A DNA stretch of 64,000 nucleotides from Stigmatella ashevillena (lineage in GTDB: Bacteria > Myxococcota > Myxococcia > Myxococcales > Myxococcaceae), in assembly GCF_028368975.1 (NCBI RefSeq), contig NZ_JAQNDM010000002.1:5574425-5638424 (forward strand). The letters run 5' to 3'. The notes below the pieces were generated by a model. That model was not told where the DNA came from. It searched no databases and worked only from the letters and a program-made list of their open reading frames with translations. The translations under genes were made by a program, and so were the position numbers. This document shows, piece after piece, positions 16,853-26,117 of this stretch. How positions within the stretch are numbered: position 1 is the stretch's first letter; every line of letters begins with the position of its first letter.

Positions 16853-19034
16853 GCGGCCTCGGGGCAGCGAGCTTGGCCTCGTGCTGGTGGCGGCCCTCCT
16901 GGCCTCCGGGTGCGCCTCGTTACCGGCGAGGCCGGGCAAGGTGGGCCGTGGGACGGCCCTTGCCTTCAGTCCCTTCTCCGCGCCCTCCCAGGCGGCGAGG
17001 AGTGCGGCGGCGGGTGTGTACCCGTCAGAGGAGTCAGGCTCCGCGGATGGGCCGTCCATGTCGTCGCCGATGAGCTATCGGCGAGGGCCCATCGGCAATG
17101 CCGTTCGCGGGGAGGGAACACGAGGCTCGGACGAGGCGGGCGGCGCCTTCGCATGTGGCGGCAAGGCCTTGCCCTCGGGCTGGCTCCACCTGGACTCCAG
17201 CCGGGAGGTGCTGGCGCCCTTCCTGGAGTGTGCCTCGCCCGCGGAATTCGTGGCCATGCAGCGCGGGGTAGACATGGCCGCGCTGGTGGAATCCCTTGAG
17301 GACTGGGACGCCGTCCGCCTGGGGGCCTTGGGGCCGATGGATGCGAAGTCCTCGGCCGTCCTCGGCCGCAAGCGTGCGGCTTTCCTCGTCACGTCCGTGG
17401 AGAAGTACGGCGTGCCGTATGCAGAGGTGCTCGCCCTCTTCGTCCTGCACTCGTCCTTCGACGATGAGCTGCGCGAGGTGTTGCAGCGGCTCGCCCAGGA
17501 CAAGCAACTGGGGGAGACGCTGGGCAGCATGAGCGTGGTCCGCGAGGAGCTGAAGCGGCGGGGCATGGCGCTGGAGGGTTTTCCAGAGCGGGGAGAGCAG
17601 GCGCGCGACGTGCTGCGCGGGCTGGGGCGCGCGGGCCGAGACATGCTCTCCAGCAGTGCGGCGAGCGACGGCGCTCGGGGACAGAGCCTCTGGGCGAAGC
17701 GCACCGAACTCCCACTGCCCTACCAGGCGGCCCTCGACGAAGTGCAGAAGGCGCTGACAGAGCGGCACTACTCGCCGGGAAGCGTCTCGGCGGGGGCCTT
17801 TGACTCCCTCACCTTCGGTGTGCCGGTGGGTTTCTACCACCTGGTGGCTGGGACGGGGCACGGGGCGTACTCGCTGGCCCAGGGCAAGTACGAGCAGGCC
17901 ACGCGCGAACTGGCGCCGGCCGCGCTGATGGTGGCGCTGTATGCCGGCGGCAAGGGCGCGCGCGCCCTGGTGGAGTCCAACGCCGGTGGGCGGGCGAGTC
18001 TGCGGCGACTCTCGGCGCCGGACGTCAAGGCGTTGAAGGCCGTCGTGAAGGAGTTGGAGGCGCAATTCGGCCCCGACGCAGTCCGCGAGGTCCTCTCATT
18101 CATTCGGGGCGACAGCCGGGGCGCCTTCCTCGCGGCGGTAGAGGGGCCGCCTGGCATCAGGGCCCTCTATGAAGCCCGCGGAAACCCCGCGAAGGCGCAG
18201 GCCACATGGGCGGAGCGGTATCGGGAGCCCTCACGAGCCAGCGCACCGGGAGGCGGCATCGGGAAGCGAAGTGGCGGCAGCCCCTCTCTTCCGCCGGAGG
18301 CGGCCGGAATTCCTGCGGAGGTGGCGGAAGCGAAGCTTCGGCAGGCGGAGGCTGAGGCGGGAGGGGCGCGGCTGCCGATGGACGTGGGCTTCCTGAAGAA
18401 GCATCGCGAGGCGCTTCAGAAAGCGGCGCCTCCAGGTACCGAGGTGCATGCGCTCTGGCCGGACTACCTGTCGTACTTGGAGAGAAGGATCGCGGAAGTC
18501 GGGCAGCGCAAGGCATCCAAGGGGCCGCTGGAGTGGGCGGGCTACCAGGTGATGCGTGACCGGTATGCTCGAGGCTTGGCCTTCGAGAGGACGATGGTTG
18601 CCCTCCTGGAGGAGGACGCGGCCCTGCCGCGGGCGCAGCGGCGGTGGCTCAAGGACTTCGACCAGCCCCGCATCGAGACGCACGTGGGCGTGGCGAAGGC
18701 GGACATCCGCTTCGCGGACGTGCTCATCATCGAAGAGGGGCCCGCTGCTGGTGCGACGCCTCGGGTGGAGACGTTCAGCCTCAAGAGTCGGGATCTGCGA
18801 ACAGTAAAGGTGGACCCCCTGACGGCGCAGATTGTTGCGGACGCCAAGTCCGCTCTGGCCTACTACGGAGAAACACTCAGCATCCGTCGGCCCGGATTGG
18901 AGATGAAAGTACAGGTGAGGAGGGTTCGCCTTGTCTACGAAGCCACACTCAAGCCTGAGAATTCAAGAACACTCAAGGCTGCTGTCGACGCGGCTCAGGA
19001 AATAGTCACAGAAGTCGAGGTGCTTTTTCAATGA
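16842..19034 (+). CDS. Large SitA-like lipoprotein toxin with nuclease-like C-terminus
   Basis: 730 residues from ATG 16842. The signal peptide ends in LLAS-G-C (Cys near residue 24). The central region contains a conserved block (FDSLTFGVPVGFYHLVAG, then TRELAPAALMVALYAGGKGARAL) that reappears as a relic at 25753-25860. A Ser/Pro/Gly linker near 465-490 separates it from the C-terminal domain. That domain contains ETHVGVAKADIRFADVLIIEE and, further on, FSLKSRDL, a D...xK arrangement that looks like a PD-(D/E)xK nuclease core. Lipoprotein anchoring plus C-terminal toxin suits outer-membrane exchange delivery. It overlaps the upstream gene by 11 bp and the immunity gene by 4 bp (ATGA). Confidence 0.8.
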   Translation: MRAERPRGSELGLVLVAALLASGCASLPARPGKVGRGTALAFSPFSAPSQAARSAAAGVYPSEESGSADGPSMSSPMSYRRGPIGNAVRGEGTRGSDEAGGAFACGGKALPSGWLHLDSSREVLAPFLECASPAEFVAMQRGVDMAALVESLEDWDAVRLGALGPMDAKSSAVLGRKRAAFLVTSVEKYGVPYAEVLALFVLHSSFDDELREVLQRLAQDKQLGETLGSMSVVREELKRRGMALEGFPERGEQARDVLRGLGRAGRDMLSSSAASDGARGQSLWAKRTELPLPYQAALDEVQKALTERHYSPGSVSAGAFDSLTFGVPVGFYHLVAGTGHGAYSLAQGKYEQATRELAPAALMVALYAGGKGARALVESNAGGRASLRRLSAPDVKALKAVVKELEAQFGPDAVREVLSFIRGDSRGAFLAAVEGPPGIRALYEARGNPAKAQATWAERYREPSRASAPGGGIGKRSGGSPSLPPEAAGIPAEVAEAKLRQAEAEAGGARLPMDVGFLKKHREALQKAAPPGTEVHALWPDYLSYLERRIAEVGQRKASKGPLEWAGYQVMRDRYARGLAFERTMVALLEEDAALPRAQRRWLKDFDQPRIETHVGVAKADIRFADVLIIEEGPAAGATPRVETFSLKSRDLRTVKVDPLTAQIVADAKSALAYYGETLSIRRPGLEMKVQVRRVRLVYEATLKPENSRTLKAAVDAAQEIVTEVEVLFQ

Positions 19035-20365
19035 CGGTTCTGGAATTTCAAGATTTGCCAAAAGAGGATCGTCTCCTTCTCACGTTCGACGGGGATTTCG
19101 ACCCAAAGGCCCCTTCGTCACGTGAGCTGGATCCTCTCATGAATGCGCTTGAGACTTATGCAGGCGATTGGATGCCAGAGGTCGTTAGCGGCAAGCGCCA
19201 ACGAAAATACTCCCGAGCGGCCGTCTGGGACGCGTTGGAAGAACGGCGTGAGGCGAAGAGCGCTTCAATCGGCCTCTATCGTAAGAAGTGGCCTGCGTTG
19301 GATATGATGCTTAGGCTGAGGTATCCGCCACTTCCAGCAACACTGCACGTTTGGGTCAATGTTCAGCCGATCTCCTTGTTTTCAGATTTGGAGCGCTGTC
19401 GCAGGTTTGTTGAAATGGTGCGTGTCTGGTCTTCCACATATCCTCCCCTTCATGTGGTGGCTCATAGCATGGCGGACGATGAGTTGTCTGGTGCGCCAGG
19501 TTTCGGCCGTGATGATGATGCCGCGCGACGAGACGGATTCGACAAAGTGTACGAGGTGTCTTGGTTGAACGTCTTCGGCCCGCGGCTCGTGGAAAGCGTA
19601 GGTCGCCAGCGAATGCTCTCTGCTCCTGCGCACTTCGTGGAAGAGCTCCCCAACGGCTCCGTCCTCTTGGTGCTGCGGCCTACTGCCGCCGACTTTGCCA
19701 GCGACGAGGCGCGTGTGGCCCAGGCCCGCGCCCATGTCCACCTGCGGCCAGACCTCGACTTCGACACGGTGCTACGCACGCTGAGAGAGCGCAGCGCCGC
19801 GCTCGTCCCCATCGAGCCGCGCTTCCACCCTGACGTGGCGCCGTTCCTCTCGCGGCTGCCGGACGAGTTTGCCATCAGCGAGCGGCAACGGAAGATCGCC
19901 GAACTCAACGCCTTCCGGCCGCCCGAGCCGGAGGAGTGGCTTCCGGTTGTTCTCCCCGCAGACGTGGAGAATCCGGAGCGCGTCCTCAGCGACTACGGCA
20001 ACCTGTCCGAGAGCCTCGTGGCGGCGCTGCACACCCAGGTGCCCTCCCTCATGGAGGAAACGCCGGAGTCTCTCACGGACCTGGACTTCTACTTCTGGCG
20101 GGAGAACTTCCCGGAGCGGTACAAGCGAGAGCTCATCGATGAGCACACCGCGCCAGCTCTAGGGGCCTACCTGGGCAGCATGCTGGTGAGGCGGCTGGGT
20201 GGCACGTGGGTGCCGCGACAGCATCTGGAGGAGTCCCAGGTGCGCGTTGGGAAGCGCGTCTGGCTGCCCTTCCTCCGTGCGCGCCGGTACATGCAGTCGC
20301 GCGAGTCGCTCTTAGAGTACTCGCTCACCCAGTTCTTCAAGGAGGCAGAGCGGTACCGGCCCTGA
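19031..20365 (+). CDS. Probable immunity protein (type VI immunity/DUF3396-like N-terminus) for the lipoprotein toxin
   Basis: 444 residues, cytoplasmic. The start overlaps the toxin stop by 4 bp. The N-terminal half contains DKVYEVSWLNVFGPRLVESVG and FVEELPNGSVLLVLRPT, a pattern seen in DUF3396/type VI immunity-family proteins. The C-terminal half (from about 280) is a separate helical region with LTDLDFYFWRENFPERYKREL, and may be a fusion or a second recognition domain. The first 350 bp are less GC-rich than the rest of the operon, a possible sign of recombination at the toxin-tip/immunity boundary, where these modules are exchanged. The family label is tentative; the immunity role follows from operon position. 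Confidence 0.75.
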   Translation: MTVLEFQDLPKEDRLLLTFDGDFDPKAPSSRELDPLMNALETYAGDWMPEVVSGKRQRKYSRAAVWDALEERREAKSASIGLYRKKWPALDMMLRLRYPPLPATLHVWVNVQPISLFSDLERCRRFVEMVRVWSSTYPPLHVVAHSMADDELSGAPGFGRDDDAARRDGFDKVYEVSWLNVFGPRLVESVGRQRMLSAPAHFVEELPNGSVLLVLRPTAADFASDEARVAQARAHVHLRPDLDFDTVLRTLRERSAALVPIEPRFHPDVAPFLSRLPDEFAISERQRKIAELNAFRPPEPEEWLPVVLPADVENPERVLSDYGNLSESLVAALHTQVPSLMEETPESLTDLDFYFWRENFPERYKRELIDEHTAPALGAYLGSMLVRRLGGTWVPRQHLEESQVRVGKRVWLPFLRARRYMQSRESLLEYSLTQFFKEAERYRP

Positions 20366-20461
20366 CTGGGCGTAGTCGAGCCTGACTGCGGCAGCCAACA
20401 CCGAGCACAGCCATTGCGTCCAGCGAGTCGGCCATGACGCGCTCGAAGCGACACCTCCTAT

Positions 20462-20641
20462 ATGCCCACGCACCTACGCAAATGCACGGAGATCAATATT
20501 AAGCGCATGCACTTGACCCTCCTGCTGCGCAATCGCGTTTTCCACTACGAGCCCATCTGGCACTGGGAGGACTTGCCACAACAGTATGCCAGCTTGCGAC
20601 AAGCCCTCGGGTGGTTCGAGCCAGAGCTCGATGTCTGTTGA
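20462..20641 (+). CDS. Possible 59-residue ORF or gene fragment
   Basis: ATG 20462 opens a 59-residue frame with MHLTLLLRNRVFHYEPIWHW in its first half and LPQQYASLRQALGWFEPEL in its second. Composition is protein-like, but there is no good ribosome site and no family was recognised. The local sequence is more AT-rich than its surroundings. It may be the tail of a lost gene between the immunity operon and the NACHT-LRR gene. The rest of 20366-20705 shows nothing else except the AAGGAGG of the next gene near 20690. Confidence 0.25.
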   Translation: MPTHLRKCTEINIKRMHLTLLLRNRVFHYEPIWHWEDLPQQYASLRQALGWFEPELDVC

Positions 20642-20705
20642 ATCCCTCCGTCTCTGAAACCTTGCTACTGACCCGCACAAAGCGGTTCCAAGGAGGACCG
20701 CGCCC

Positions 20706-23700
20706 ATGAGTCTCATGACCTCACTGATCCTGCCGATAGTGGGACCACCCGTGGCCAAGCTCCTGCTCAAGAAGTACCTCTCGGGCTTGGGAGACGCTCA
20801 GGTTCTGGGATTGAATGCGGCGCAAGCCGGGGAAGGCGTGGGCGAACAACTGGTGGACATCGCTGCGGAAAAGCTCAGCGATATGGTGGACCGACGGCAA
20901 GCCGTCCGGGTCTTCGAAGAGATCGCGGACAAGATCATCCTCCAACTTGCCCCGCTCTTCGAGGAAGCCCAGAAGCGCGGCCACCTGAACCTGGAGGCAG
21001 TCGCGCACGAGCTGGCCAGCGCTCTCTCCGGGCGCATCTCGGCGGACTTCCTCATCGCCCGCGAACTGGATCCCGCGAAGCTGTCCAGGGCCTTCCGCGA
21101 GGCGCATCCCCTTCCGCGCGCACAGCTCTCCGAAGCCGAGACGGCCCTCTATGAACGGGCCTTGGACCAGTCCGCGCGCTACCTCGTCTCCGTGGCCTCG
21201 CAGCTGCCGCACTTCGAGACGAAGTGGGCGGCCACCCAGCTCCAGAAGATCGCCCGGATGCAGGACGACCTCTCCCGGACGCTCGAATCGGTCCGGAGCA
21301 TCGAAGAGCAAGTCCTCGCGTCTTCCCCGAACAGGACGTACGCCACCTTCGAGGCGAATTACCGGCAGGCGGTCACCCAAGCGGTGGACGAGTTGGAACT
21401 CTTTGGGGTAGACATCGAGCCACAGTCGAAGAAGTACAGACTGTCCGTCGCGTACATCTCCCTGAATCTTTTGAGCGAGTCGACGGGGGACGAAGATCCC
21501 ACCCTCGTATCAACGGAGCACCTCCTCCAGCAACTCCGCCCCGGGGATGGAAGGCTCCTCATCCGGGGAATGGCAGGCAGTGGCAAAAGCACGCTTTTCC
21601 GATGGGCCGCGCTGACAGCCGCGACGGGGGGACGGCAAGGCAACCCACAATGGGGTCCGTCCCCCATCTCGATTGAGGCGGCAACCACTGCTGCGGCGAC
21701 CTTTTCGAGAGTCATGTCCTCGCGTCCATTGCCCCTCCATACAGAATTGTACTTCCCCAGCAAACAGATCGAGTTCCCGCTCACCGGGATTCTGCGCATG
21801 ATGGTGCATGGCAACACTCCTGAGGAAGCCTGGTTCCGGCGGATCCCCATCCTGATCCGGCTCCGCGATTGCAAGAACGGCAAGCTCCCCCCCATCGAGG
21901 AATTCACCACACAGCTCGCCTGGGCGTTGGGGAGCCCTCCCAGCGGATGGATGAAATCGATCCTGGAGTCTGGCCGAGCCCTGGTGTTGCTCGACGGCGT
22001 GGATGAAGTGCCTGATCGCGACCGCGCCGAAATCCACAAGGCCGTCGAGCAACTGATCCACCAGTACCCGGATTGCTATTACCTGTTGAGCACGCGGCCC
22101 GCAGCCATCGAGCGGGGCGGGTTGAAGCCGCTCGGCTTTCAAGAAGCCGACATCAACCCTCTGTCGGAACTCGACCGCGACCAGCTCATCGGTCGCTGGC
22201 ACGAGGCAGTCGCGAAGGTTTTCGAGAGCAGAGGATTGCCGACAACGGGGTTGGGCGAGCAGTCCGAGAAGCTCAAGCGCGAGCTCCGGGAGAATCCCCC
22301 CATCGCCCTCCTCGCAACCAACCCTCTTCTCGCAGCGATGATCTGCGCGCTTCACCGCGAGCGAAGTCAGCGGCTTCCGGAGAGCCAAGCCGAACTGTGC
22401 GAAGCACTGTGCAACATGCTCCTCCACCGGAGAGAGCGAGAAAGCCACCTGAGACTCGAGGAGTTCCCCGAGGCCTACCGGGCGCTGAGCTATTTCCAGA
22501 AGCGGGCCATCGTTGCGGAACTGGCGGTCCACATGGTGCGCAACGAGACCTCCGTTCTGGAGCGGGCAGAAGCCCTCTTCAAGGTGGGCGACGTGCTTGA
22601 GAAGATTCCAGGCCGCCAGCGTGACGAGAACCGCACCGTGCTGGATGGACTGATCCAGCGCAGTGGAATGCTCCGGGAGGCACGCCCGGGGGCAGTGGAC
22701 TTCATCCACAACACCTTCAAGGAGTACCTTGCCGGAGATCTGCTGGCCCAGCAACGCAACGATGGGCTCATGGGCAAGAAGGCGCTTGAGCCCGCATGGC
22801 AGAACATTCTGGTATTCGCCGCAGCACGTGGGGAGAGCAGCTTCGTCCAAAACCTCGTCATCCAAGTTTTGGGAGAGACATCACCAGGAGAGCGCCCCAA
22901 GGGAAAGAAGGGTGGAAAGTCCAGATTGAGCCCCGAGCAGCGAACGCGCGCATTGATGGCCATCAGGTTGCGTTCCGCTGTGCAGTTCCTGGACAAGGTG
23001 CTGGAAGCACGAATCAACTCTTTGCAAAGTGCACTCTTCCCCCCAAGCACCATGGCGGATGCCGAAGCACTCGCGACTGCAGGGGATGCGGTGGTTCCTT
23101 ATCTCAGATACCAACCAGCATTGTCGACGCGCAGCATCGCAGCATGTGTGCGCGCCCTTCGGCTGATCAACTCTCCTACCGCAAAAGCCTGTCTGAAGGA
23201 CTATTTGGTGGAAACAAGAGCCCCCGTCCTTTGGGAATTGGCCCAAGCCGTCAATCCGCTTGAGATCAACTGTATTTTGGAGATGTTGCTCCGAGGCAAC
23301 CCCCTTCCAGTTGAGATCCGGAGACACGTCTCGGACCTTTCTCCCTTGGCTTCTCTCCAGGGACTCCGGTCTCTCAACCTTTCGGGTTCCCAGGTCTCGG
23401 ACCTCTCTCCCTTGGCTTCTCTCCAGGGACTCCAGTCCCTCAACCTTTCGGGTTCCCAGGTCTCGGACCTCTCTCCCTTGGCTTCTCTCCAGGGACTCCG
23501 GTCTCTCAACCTTTCGGGTTCCCAGGTCTCGGACCTCTCTCCCTTGGCTTCTCTCCAGGGACTCCAGTCCCTCAACCTTTCGGGTTCCCAGGTCTCGGAC
23601 CTTTCTCTCTTGGCCACACTCCAGGGACTCCAGTCCCTCAACCTTTCGGGTTCCCAAGCCTCAGTTCTCCCGCTGTTGGCCGCGCTCAAGAACCTTCAAT

Positions 23701-24239
23701 CGCTCAACCTTTCGGATGCCCAGGTCTCGGACCTCCCCCCCTTAACTGAATTCCAGGGCCTCCAGTCTCTCACCCTTTCGGATGCCCAGATCTCGGACCT
23801 CTCTCCCTTGACTGAACTCCAGGGCCTCCAGTCTCTCACCCTTTCGGGTTCCCAGATCTCGGACTTCTCTCCCTTGACTCAACTTCAGGGCCTCCAGTCT
23901 CTCAACCTTTCGGGTTCCCAGATCTCGGACCTCTCTCCCTTGGCCGTACTCCAAGGCCTCCAGTCGCTCTTCCTTTCGAGTTCCCAGATCTCGGATCTCT
24001 CTCCCTTGGCCGCACTCCAGGGCCTCCAGTCGCTCTTCCTTTCGGGTTCCCAGATCTCGGACCTCTCTCCCTTGGCCGCACTCCAGGGCCTCCAGTCGCT
24101 CTTCCTTTCGGGTTCCCAGATCTCGGACCTCTCTCCCTTGGCCGCACTCCAGGGCCTTCAGTCGCTCTACCTTTTGGGTGTCCAGGTCTCGGACTTCTCG
24201 CCGCTTGAAGGGCTAAAAGACACACGCATTACTCGTTGA
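20706..24239 (+). CDS. NACHT-LRR STAND protein (bacterial NLR-like), candidate antiphage sensor
   Basis: 1177 residues. A strong AAGGAGG precedes ATG 20706. The N-terminal 280 residues are helical with no recognised effector motif; the first 25 are hydrophobic (TSLILPIVGPPVAKLLLKKY) and may contact membrane. A NACHT NTPase follows: Walker A GMAGSGKST (288-296), Walker B LVLLDGVDEV with the DGxDE signature at 430-434, and LLSTRPAA as sensor region. A winged-helix/helical part (about 500-700) leads to the C-terminus, which from residue 875 is 13 full plus one partial 22-residue leucine-rich repeats of the internalin-like type (SDLSPLAxLQGLQSLxLSGSQ). NACHT-LRR architecture matches the bacterial bNACHT family, several members of which protect against phage. 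It stands alone on its strand. Confidence 0.88.
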   Translation: MSLMTSLILPIVGPPVAKLLLKKYLSGLGDAQVLGLNAAQAGEGVGEQLVDIAAEKLSDMVDRRQAVRVFEEIADKIILQLAPLFEEAQKRGHLNLEAVAHELASALSGRISADFLIARELDPAKLSRAFREAHPLPRAQLSEAETALYERALDQSARYLVSVASQLPHFETKWAATQLQKIARMQDDLSRTLESVRSIEEQVLASSPNRTYATFEANYRQAVTQAVDELELFGVDIEPQSKKYRLSVAYISLNLLSESTGDEDPTLVSTEHLLQQLRPGDGRLLIRGMAGSGKSTLFRWAALTAATGGRQGNPQWGPSPISIEAATTAAATFSRVMSSRPLPLHTELYFPSKQIEFPLTGILRMMVHGNTPEEAWFRRIPILIRLRDCKNGKLPPIEEFTTQLAWALGSPPSGWMKSILESGRALVLLDGVDEVPDRDRAEIHKAVEQLIHQYPDCYYLLSTRPAAIERGGLKPLGFQEADINPLSELDRDQLIGRWHEAVAKVFESRGLPTTGLGEQSEKLKRELRENPPIALLATNPLLAAMICALHRERSQRLPESQAELCEALCNMLLHRRERESHLRLEEFPEAYRALSYFQKRAIVAELAVHMVRNETSVLERAEALFKVGDVLEKIPGRQRDENRTVLDGLIQRSGMLREARPGAVDFIHNTFKEYLAGDLLAQQRNDGLMGKKALEPAWQNILVFAAARGESSFVQNLVIQVLGETSPGERPKGKKGGKSRLSPEQRTRALMAIRLRSAVQFLDKVLEARINSLQSALFPPSTMADAEALATAGDAVVPYLRYQPALSTRSIAACVRALRLINSPTAKACLKDYLVETRAPVLWELAQAVNPLEINCILEMLLRGNPLPVEIRRHVSDLSPLASLQGLRSLNLSGSQVSDLSPLASLQGLQSLNLSGSQVSDLSPLASLQGLRSLNLSGSQVSDLSPLASLQGLQSLNLSGSQVSDLSLLATLQGLQSLNLSGSQASVLPLLAALKNLQSLNLSDAQVSDLPPLTEFQGLQSLTLSDAQISDLSPLTELQGLQSLTLSGSQISDFSPLTQLQGLQSLNLSGSQISDLSPLAVLQGLQSLFLSSSQISDLSPLAALQGLQSLFLSGSQISDLSPLAALQGLQSLFLSGSQISDLSPLAALQGLQSLYLLGVQVSDFSPLEGLKDTRITR
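23328..24236 (+). repeat. Tandem 66-bp repeats coding the LRR domain
   Basis: Thirteen 66-bp units and a partial one, many differing by only a few bases. Units 1+2 recur as units 3+4, giving a 132-bp higher-order duplication, and units 11 and 12 code for identical protein. Codon choice is shared between units, so similarity is at DNA level and recent, not just protein-level conservation. Confidence 0.95.
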
Positions 24240-24316
24240 CGCATTTTGGGAGATACCGTGGAAAGAAAGTCCATCAGCGCAGTCTCTCCTCGCACAGAAC
24301 CCATCAACCCCGGCCA

Positions 24317-25702
24317 TCACTGCGGATGGGAAGTCTGCGGCCGAGGAGGGGGGAAGATGGGCACGTAACACCCCTTCCTCCATTCATAGGCGTTGGCGCC
24401 GCACGGAGGCATCACGTCTCCCGAGCGCACCCAGCACCCTCCGTTGACTGAGACCAACGCTTTCCCACAAGGAGGCTGGCGCTGACCCGGAAAGGGTTGC
24501 TTGGGCATGTCCAGGCCCACCCCATTCGCTGCGGGTTCCGGAAAGGAGCCAGGAGCAGGCGCTTCGAGCACAGCATCCGCCAACCCCACCGTTCCCGCGT
24601 CTCGCTTCTCTCCGGCCTGAGATTCCTCGCGCCCTGCTTCAAACCCTTCTTCCAGGCGTGACACCCGCGCCCACTCTACTGAGACAGCCCACCCCATCCC
24701 CCCCACGCACGCCGCCACCCACGGCACCCACTTCCGGGCTCGCCGCAATACCTCAGGCCCAACGGAGCGAACATTGGACGCCCCTTCCACAGGCGAACCA
24801 TGGCTCTGCTCTGGCTCATGGCTCTGCGCCACACGCTCCAGCGCCTGCGCCACCTCGGCGGCACTTCCTCTCGCCGACGGCTCTTCCGCGAGCATCTGTT
24901 GGATGAGCTTCCCCAACTCTGGACTCACCTCCACCCATTGCTCGGGGCCCACCCACTCCCTCCCCAGCACCCGGTAGCCCTCCTCCGTCTTCTCCACCTT
25001 CATCTCCGGCGGATACCGGCCTGTCACCACCCGGTACGCTGTCACTCCCAGCGCGTACACATCATCCGGGGGCCCCGCCTCGTACCGCCCCACTCGCTGG
25101 CCCAGCCCCTCCCACTGGAATCTCAGCGACTCGGGGCTCTGGTACTCGTACGTCCCGGGCGGCGGGGGCTGGTGCGTCAGCGGACGCGCTCCCTGGTAAT
25201 TCCCTGAGCCGAAGTCCATCAGCACCGCCCTCCCATCCCCGCTCCTCACCCTTACGTTGTCTCCTTTTACGTCCCGGTGCACACCTCCCACCGCATGCGT
25301 TGCCTCCAGCGCCCTCGCCACCTGCCCCAACACTCGCGCCACCTCTTGCGACGACACCCGACGCTGCGCCGCCCACTCGTACAAACCCTCCCCTTCCACC
25401 CACTCCATCACCAGATACGGATACACACCTCCCCCTCTCACCTTCCACTCTCCCCAGTCTTCCAGCCTCGGCACGCTCTCGTGCCTCACCCTCGACAGCA
25501 ACTCCGCCTCCCTCTCGAAGCGCGGATCCCACGCGTGCAGCGCCACCTTCAACGCGAACGCTCCGGCCTGCGGTTCCTGCCTCTTCTCCACTCGGTACAC
25601 CGCGCCGTAGGAGCCCCGGCCACACAGGCTCACCACGTGCCAAGGGCCCACCTCCATCCCCTCCTGAAGCGCTGAAGGTCCCATCCGATGTGGCGTGTCC
25701 AT
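24317..25702 (-). CDS. Membrane Ser/Thr protein kinase, paralogue 1
   Basis: 461 residues. Kinase motifs are complete: GRGSYGAVY, FALKVAL with the catalytic Lys, VHRDVKGDN and MDFGSGN. After the catalytic domain (about residues 20-290) come a short linker, a probable single membrane segment (WVPWVAACVGGMGWAVSV, about 335-353) and an extracytoplasmic tail with a conserved Cys pattern (GGCWVRSGDVMPPCG, then WRKGCYVP) and a proline-rich end. Two close paralogues lie at 35771 and 44904, and a tail-only relic near 31313. Substrates are unknown; the FHA protein at 54745 is one possible phospho-reader in the window. It converges with the NACHT-LRR gene, 77 bp between their ends. Confidence 0.9.
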   Translation of the reverse strand: MDTPHRMGPSALQEGMEVGPWHVVSLCGRGSYGAVYRVEKRQEPQAGAFALKVALHAWDPRFEREAELLSRVRHESVPRLEDWGEWKVRGGGVYPYLVMEWVEGEGLYEWAAQRRVSSQEVARVLGQVARALEATHAVGGVHRDVKGDNVRVRSGDGRAVLMDFGSGNYQGARPLTHQPPPPGTYEYQSPESLRFQWEGLGQRVGRYEAGPPDDVYALGVTAYRVVTGRYPPEMKVEKTEEGYRVLGREWVGPEQWVEVSPELGKLIQQMLAEEPSARGSAAEVAQALERVAQSHEPEQSHGSPVEGASNVRSVGPEVLRRARKWVPWVAACVGGMGWAVSVEWARVSRLEEGFEAGREESQAGEKRDAGTVGLADAVLEAPAPGSFPEPAANGVGLDMPKQPFPGQRQPPCGKALVSVNGGCWVRSGDVMPPCGANAYEWRKGCYVPIFPPPRPQTSHPQ

Positions 25703-25752
25703 GGCACTCAGCCTACCGGTTCTCCCTCTTCTCTGCGGACGCGTGACTGGGG

Positions 25753-25860
25753 GAGTACGAGGAGGCCACGCGGCAACTGGCGCCCGCGGCCCTCATGGTG
25801 GGCCTGTACGCGAGAGGAAAGGGGACGCGTGCATTCCGTGAAGTCGGCCTCTCCCGGTAA
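25753..25860 (+). pseudogene. Fragment of a SitA-like lipoprotein toxin
   Basis: This 36-codon piece reads EYEEATRQLAPAALMVGLYA and ends at TAA 25858. It matches the central block of the toxin at 16842-19034 (EQATRELAPAALMVALYA). No start codon or C-terminal toxin remains, so it is a relic of another toxin locus. Confidence 0.7.
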
Positions 25861-25965
25861 AGAGTGGCACGGCCGTGGTACGCGGCGGGGAGACTGCGCC
25901 GTCTTTGCCGGGCCGAGCAGAGCCCACGGTGTTAGTCGGCAAATCCGCTCCCCAATAGTGGTCCC

Positions 25966-26073
25966 TTTGAGAAGCTGCGTTTGGCGGTGGAATGGCGCGA
26001 AGGTCAATGGCGCCGACGCGGCTGGGAGGCGGACGCCAATGGCGAGTGGGCAGGTCTTGAGATGCTTGAGTGA
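25966..26073 (+). pseudogene. Short C-terminal gene remnant of unknown family
   Basis: An open stretch reading FEKLRLAVEWREGQWRRRGW and continuing to EWAGLEMLE before TGA at 26071. It has no start and looks like the tail of a lost gene. With the toxin fragment at 25753 it fills most of the 25703-26117 gap, which holds nothing else. Confidence 0.35.
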
Positions 26074-26117
26074 TGCCTGGTTTAAACAGTGGGGCTGAGG
26101 GCCCCCCCATTCCGGGT

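Noticed and set aside
23328-24236. Possible CRISPR array in the 66-bp repeats
   Set aside because: Units are directly adjacent, in frame and code LRRs; there are no spacers.
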